The translations under genes and the position numbers were made by a program. Shown in pieces: positions 5,855 to 7,063 of a DNA stretch of 7,063 bases (positions are counted from its first letter, which is position 1; each line of letters starts with the position of its first letter). The stretch is taken from the NCBI GenBank assembly GCA_015655165.1, contig JAATFN010000035.1, positions 1-7,063 on the forward strand, given 5' to 3'. The notes beneath the pieces are model-generated. The model searched no databases and had not been told where the DNA came from. It was given only the letters and a program-made list of their open reading frames with translations. Source of the stretch: Betaproteobacteria bacterium. Its GTDB lineage: Bacteria > Pseudomonadota > Gammaproteobacteria > Burkholderiales > Burkholderiaceae_D.

Positions 5855-6610
5855 CTACGACACTTCGGTTTCTTCTTCGCTAGCTGGCGCGCGCGTGGCA
5901 CGTGCAAATACCGGCGCCAGCAATAGACCGACTTCATACAAGATACATAATGGCACCGCCAGTAATAACTGACTCATCACATCAGGCGGCGTCAAAACAG
6001 CCGAGACAATAAACGCACCGACAATCACATACGGGCGAATCTGCTTGAGTTTCGCTACCTCCACTAAGCCCATACGTACCAATACAATGACAACCACAGG
6101 CACTTCAAACGTCAGGCCGAACACAAAAAACATCGTCAGCACAAAACCCACATAACTGTCGATGTCCGGTGCGACCGATACAGAACTGGGCGCAAAATTA
6201 TTGATAAAGGGAAACACCAGACCAAATACAAAGAAATAACAAAATGCCACGCCGGCAAGAAACAGGACCGACGAGGAAATCACCAGGGGTGCCACCAGCC
6301 GTTTCTCGTGGGTATAGAGGCCTGGTGCGATAAAAGCCCATGCCTGATACATCACCCATGGCAACACGATCATGAAGGCAAGCAGCATGGTCACTTTGAC
6401 TGGAATCAAAAACGGTGTGATGACCCCTGTGGCAATCATTTTGCTGCCTGCAGGCAATGCAGCTAACATTGGATGTGCGAGCAAATCGAAAATCTGCGCA
6501 GCCCATGGCATCAGACACAAAAACGCAATGATGATGGCGATCAGGGCTTTCATCACCCGACTGCGCAATTCAATCAAATGCGACATAAACGTTTCTTCTG
6601 TTTCAGCCAT
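5855..6610 (-). CDS. tatC: Sec-independent protein translocase subunit TatC
   Basis: 251 aa. TatC is the six-helix membrane core of the twin-arginine translocase and, with TatB, forms the receptor for RR-signal peptides of folded proteins. Conserved features in order: HLIELRSR at 11-18 in the N-terminal cytoplasmic region; WAFIAPGLYTHEKR at 91-104, whose E102 matches the signal-binding glutamate E103 of E. coli; FEVP with E169 (E. coli E170) in helix 4; RPYVIVGAF at 192-200; and LTPPD with D210 (E. coli D211). The C-terminus ends in a short acidic tail (SEEETEVS), as in many homologues. Length is typical. The ATG at 6608-6610 has only a modest ribosome site (AGAAG). It follows tatB by 50 nt and is the last gene of the operon, as judged by the terminator at 5796-5826. 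Confidence 0.98.
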   Translation of the reverse strand: MAETEETFMSHLIELRSRVMKALIAIIIAFLCLMPWAAQIFDLLAHPMLAALPAGSKMIATGVITPFLIPVKVTMLLAFMIVLPWVMYQAWAFIAPGLYTHEKRLVAPLVISSSVLFLAGVAFCYFFVFGLVFPFINNFAPSSVSVAPDIDSYVGFVLTMFFVFGLTFEVPVVVIVLVRMGLVEVAKLKQIRPYVIVGAFIVSAVLTPPDVMSQLLLAVPLCILYEVGLLLAPVFARATRAPASEEETEVS

Positions 6611-6660
6611 GTTCTATTCTTCTGTTATTGCACGCGCATAATACATATCGGGAACTTGCC

Positions 6661-7063
6661 TCATCCAAAAAAACCACCCGACTTCGGCGCTGTCGTTGGA
6701 CGATACCGTGCTACGCGGGCCGCTGCCGAGATCACACGTACCTTGCGGCCGTTTTGTTGCTTATACCAGGATGGAATTGCCGATGTGCGCGACAGTCTCT
6801 TTTTACGGAATGTCTTGGCTTTAACTTGTAGCGCCTCTGGCGTTGGTGCCGGTGGCGAATAGGCTGTATACGAATCGGATGACGATGTGCCGGTATATGC
6901 GGCATTAATCTCCGAAGTCGTCTTGGAAACGTTCTGATACCAGTCTTTCTCGACATCGCTCGCTGCATCCTGCACATCTTTTTGCATCTTGCGCAATTCT
7001 TCGATTTCAATCTCTCGACTGACTTCGGATTTGATGTCATTCAAATAGCGCTGCGCACGGCCA
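6661..7063 (-). CDS. tatB: Sec-independent protein translocase subunit TatB (partial, 5' end outside the window)
   Basis: 134 residues are visible, ending in TGA at 6661-6663; the frame stays open to the window edge. The visible part begins with GRAQRYLNDIKSEV, the amphipathic-helix region of TatB. The N-terminal membrane helix and its glutamate-proline hinge, some 40 residues, must lie beyond 7063. Apparent starts such as the TTG at 7042-7044 are internal. The helical region (SREIEIEELRKMQKDVQDAA) matches the TatB pattern. A low-complexity Ser/Thr/Pro linker follows, then a conserved-looking basic tail (KTFRKKRLSRTS, SWYKQQNGRK, AAARVARYRP): 14 Lys/Arg and no acidic residue in the last 52 positions. 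TatB works with TatC in recognising twin-arginine signals. TatA would be expected further upstream, outside the window. Confidence 0.93.
   Translation of the reverse strand, partial: GRAQRYLNDIKSEVSREIEIEELRKMQKDVQDAASDVEKDWYQNVSKTTSEINAAYTGTSSSDSYTAYSPPAPTPEALQVKAKTFRKKRLSRTSAIPSWYKQQNGRKVRVISAAARVARYRPTTAPKSGGFFG

Noticed and set aside
6473..6862. A 129-codon plus-strand open frame across tatC, the gap and tatB.
   Set aside because: It overlaps two clear tat genes and the intergenic gap in antisense, and the translated sequence has no protein-like features.
1..7063. Mobile elements, CRISPR arrays, tRNA/rRNA genes, riboswitches, defence or toxin-antitoxin genes.
   Set aside because: None seen on reading both strands: no repeat arrays, transposase motifs, terminal inverted repeats or tRNA-like folds; gaps between genes are all under 260 bp and mostly explained by promoters and terminators.

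Overview
This is an ordinary, tightly packed stretch of bacterial chromosome, almost certainly from a betaproteobacterium. Three things point there: the three-gene bc1 operon with a separate cytochrome c1; a PVWY Qo-site motif in cytochrome b, in place of the PEWY of mitochondria and alphaproteobacteria; and the neighbourhood tatB-tatC / HtrA-type protease / Nif3-like protein / mscL / petABC. The proteins resemble those of Nitrosomonadales or Methylophilaceae-type organisms, but the genus is inferred from general resemblance only. There is no sign of mobile DNA, CRISPR, tRNA or rRNA.

Layout. Positions 1-91 hold the 3' end of the pet operon, with two stem-loops, one of them terminator-like. 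Positions 92-2898 on the minus strand carry petA-petB-petC, transcribed in that order: Rieske protein, cytochrome b and cytochrome c1 of the ubiquinol:cytochrome c oxidoreductase. The 256-bp divergent gap 2899-3154 has a good sigma70-type promoter for each direction and a small inverted repeat. mscL (3155-3586, plus) encodes the large-conductance mechanosensitive channel. It converges on a Nif3/YbgI-family gene (3680-4447, minus) across a strong bidirectional terminator. Only 20 bp separate the Nif3-like start from the divergent start of a membrane-anchored HtrA/DegS-type protease with one PDZ domain (4468-5649, plus). The gap 5650-5854 holds one terminator per direction. The minus strand then carries tatC (5855-6610) and the 3' part of tatB (from 6661, cut by the window end).

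How the genes relate. Most products act at the cell envelope. TatB and TatC export folded proteins with twin-arginine signals. The Rieske protein encoded here has such an N-terminus (Arg11-Arg12 before a hydrophobic segment), so the window holds both a Tat substrate and part of its exporter. The HtrA-type protease is anchored in the inner membrane with its catalytic and PDZ domains in the periplasm, and MscL protects the same membrane against osmotic shock. The Nif3-like protein is cytoplasmic and of uncertain function.

I found no previously undescribed system. The points most worth a second look are a probable insertion of about 48 residues with two extra membrane helices in cytochrome b, the missing Shine-Dalgarno and very short shared upstream region of the protease gene, and the strongly basic C-terminal tail of TatB.
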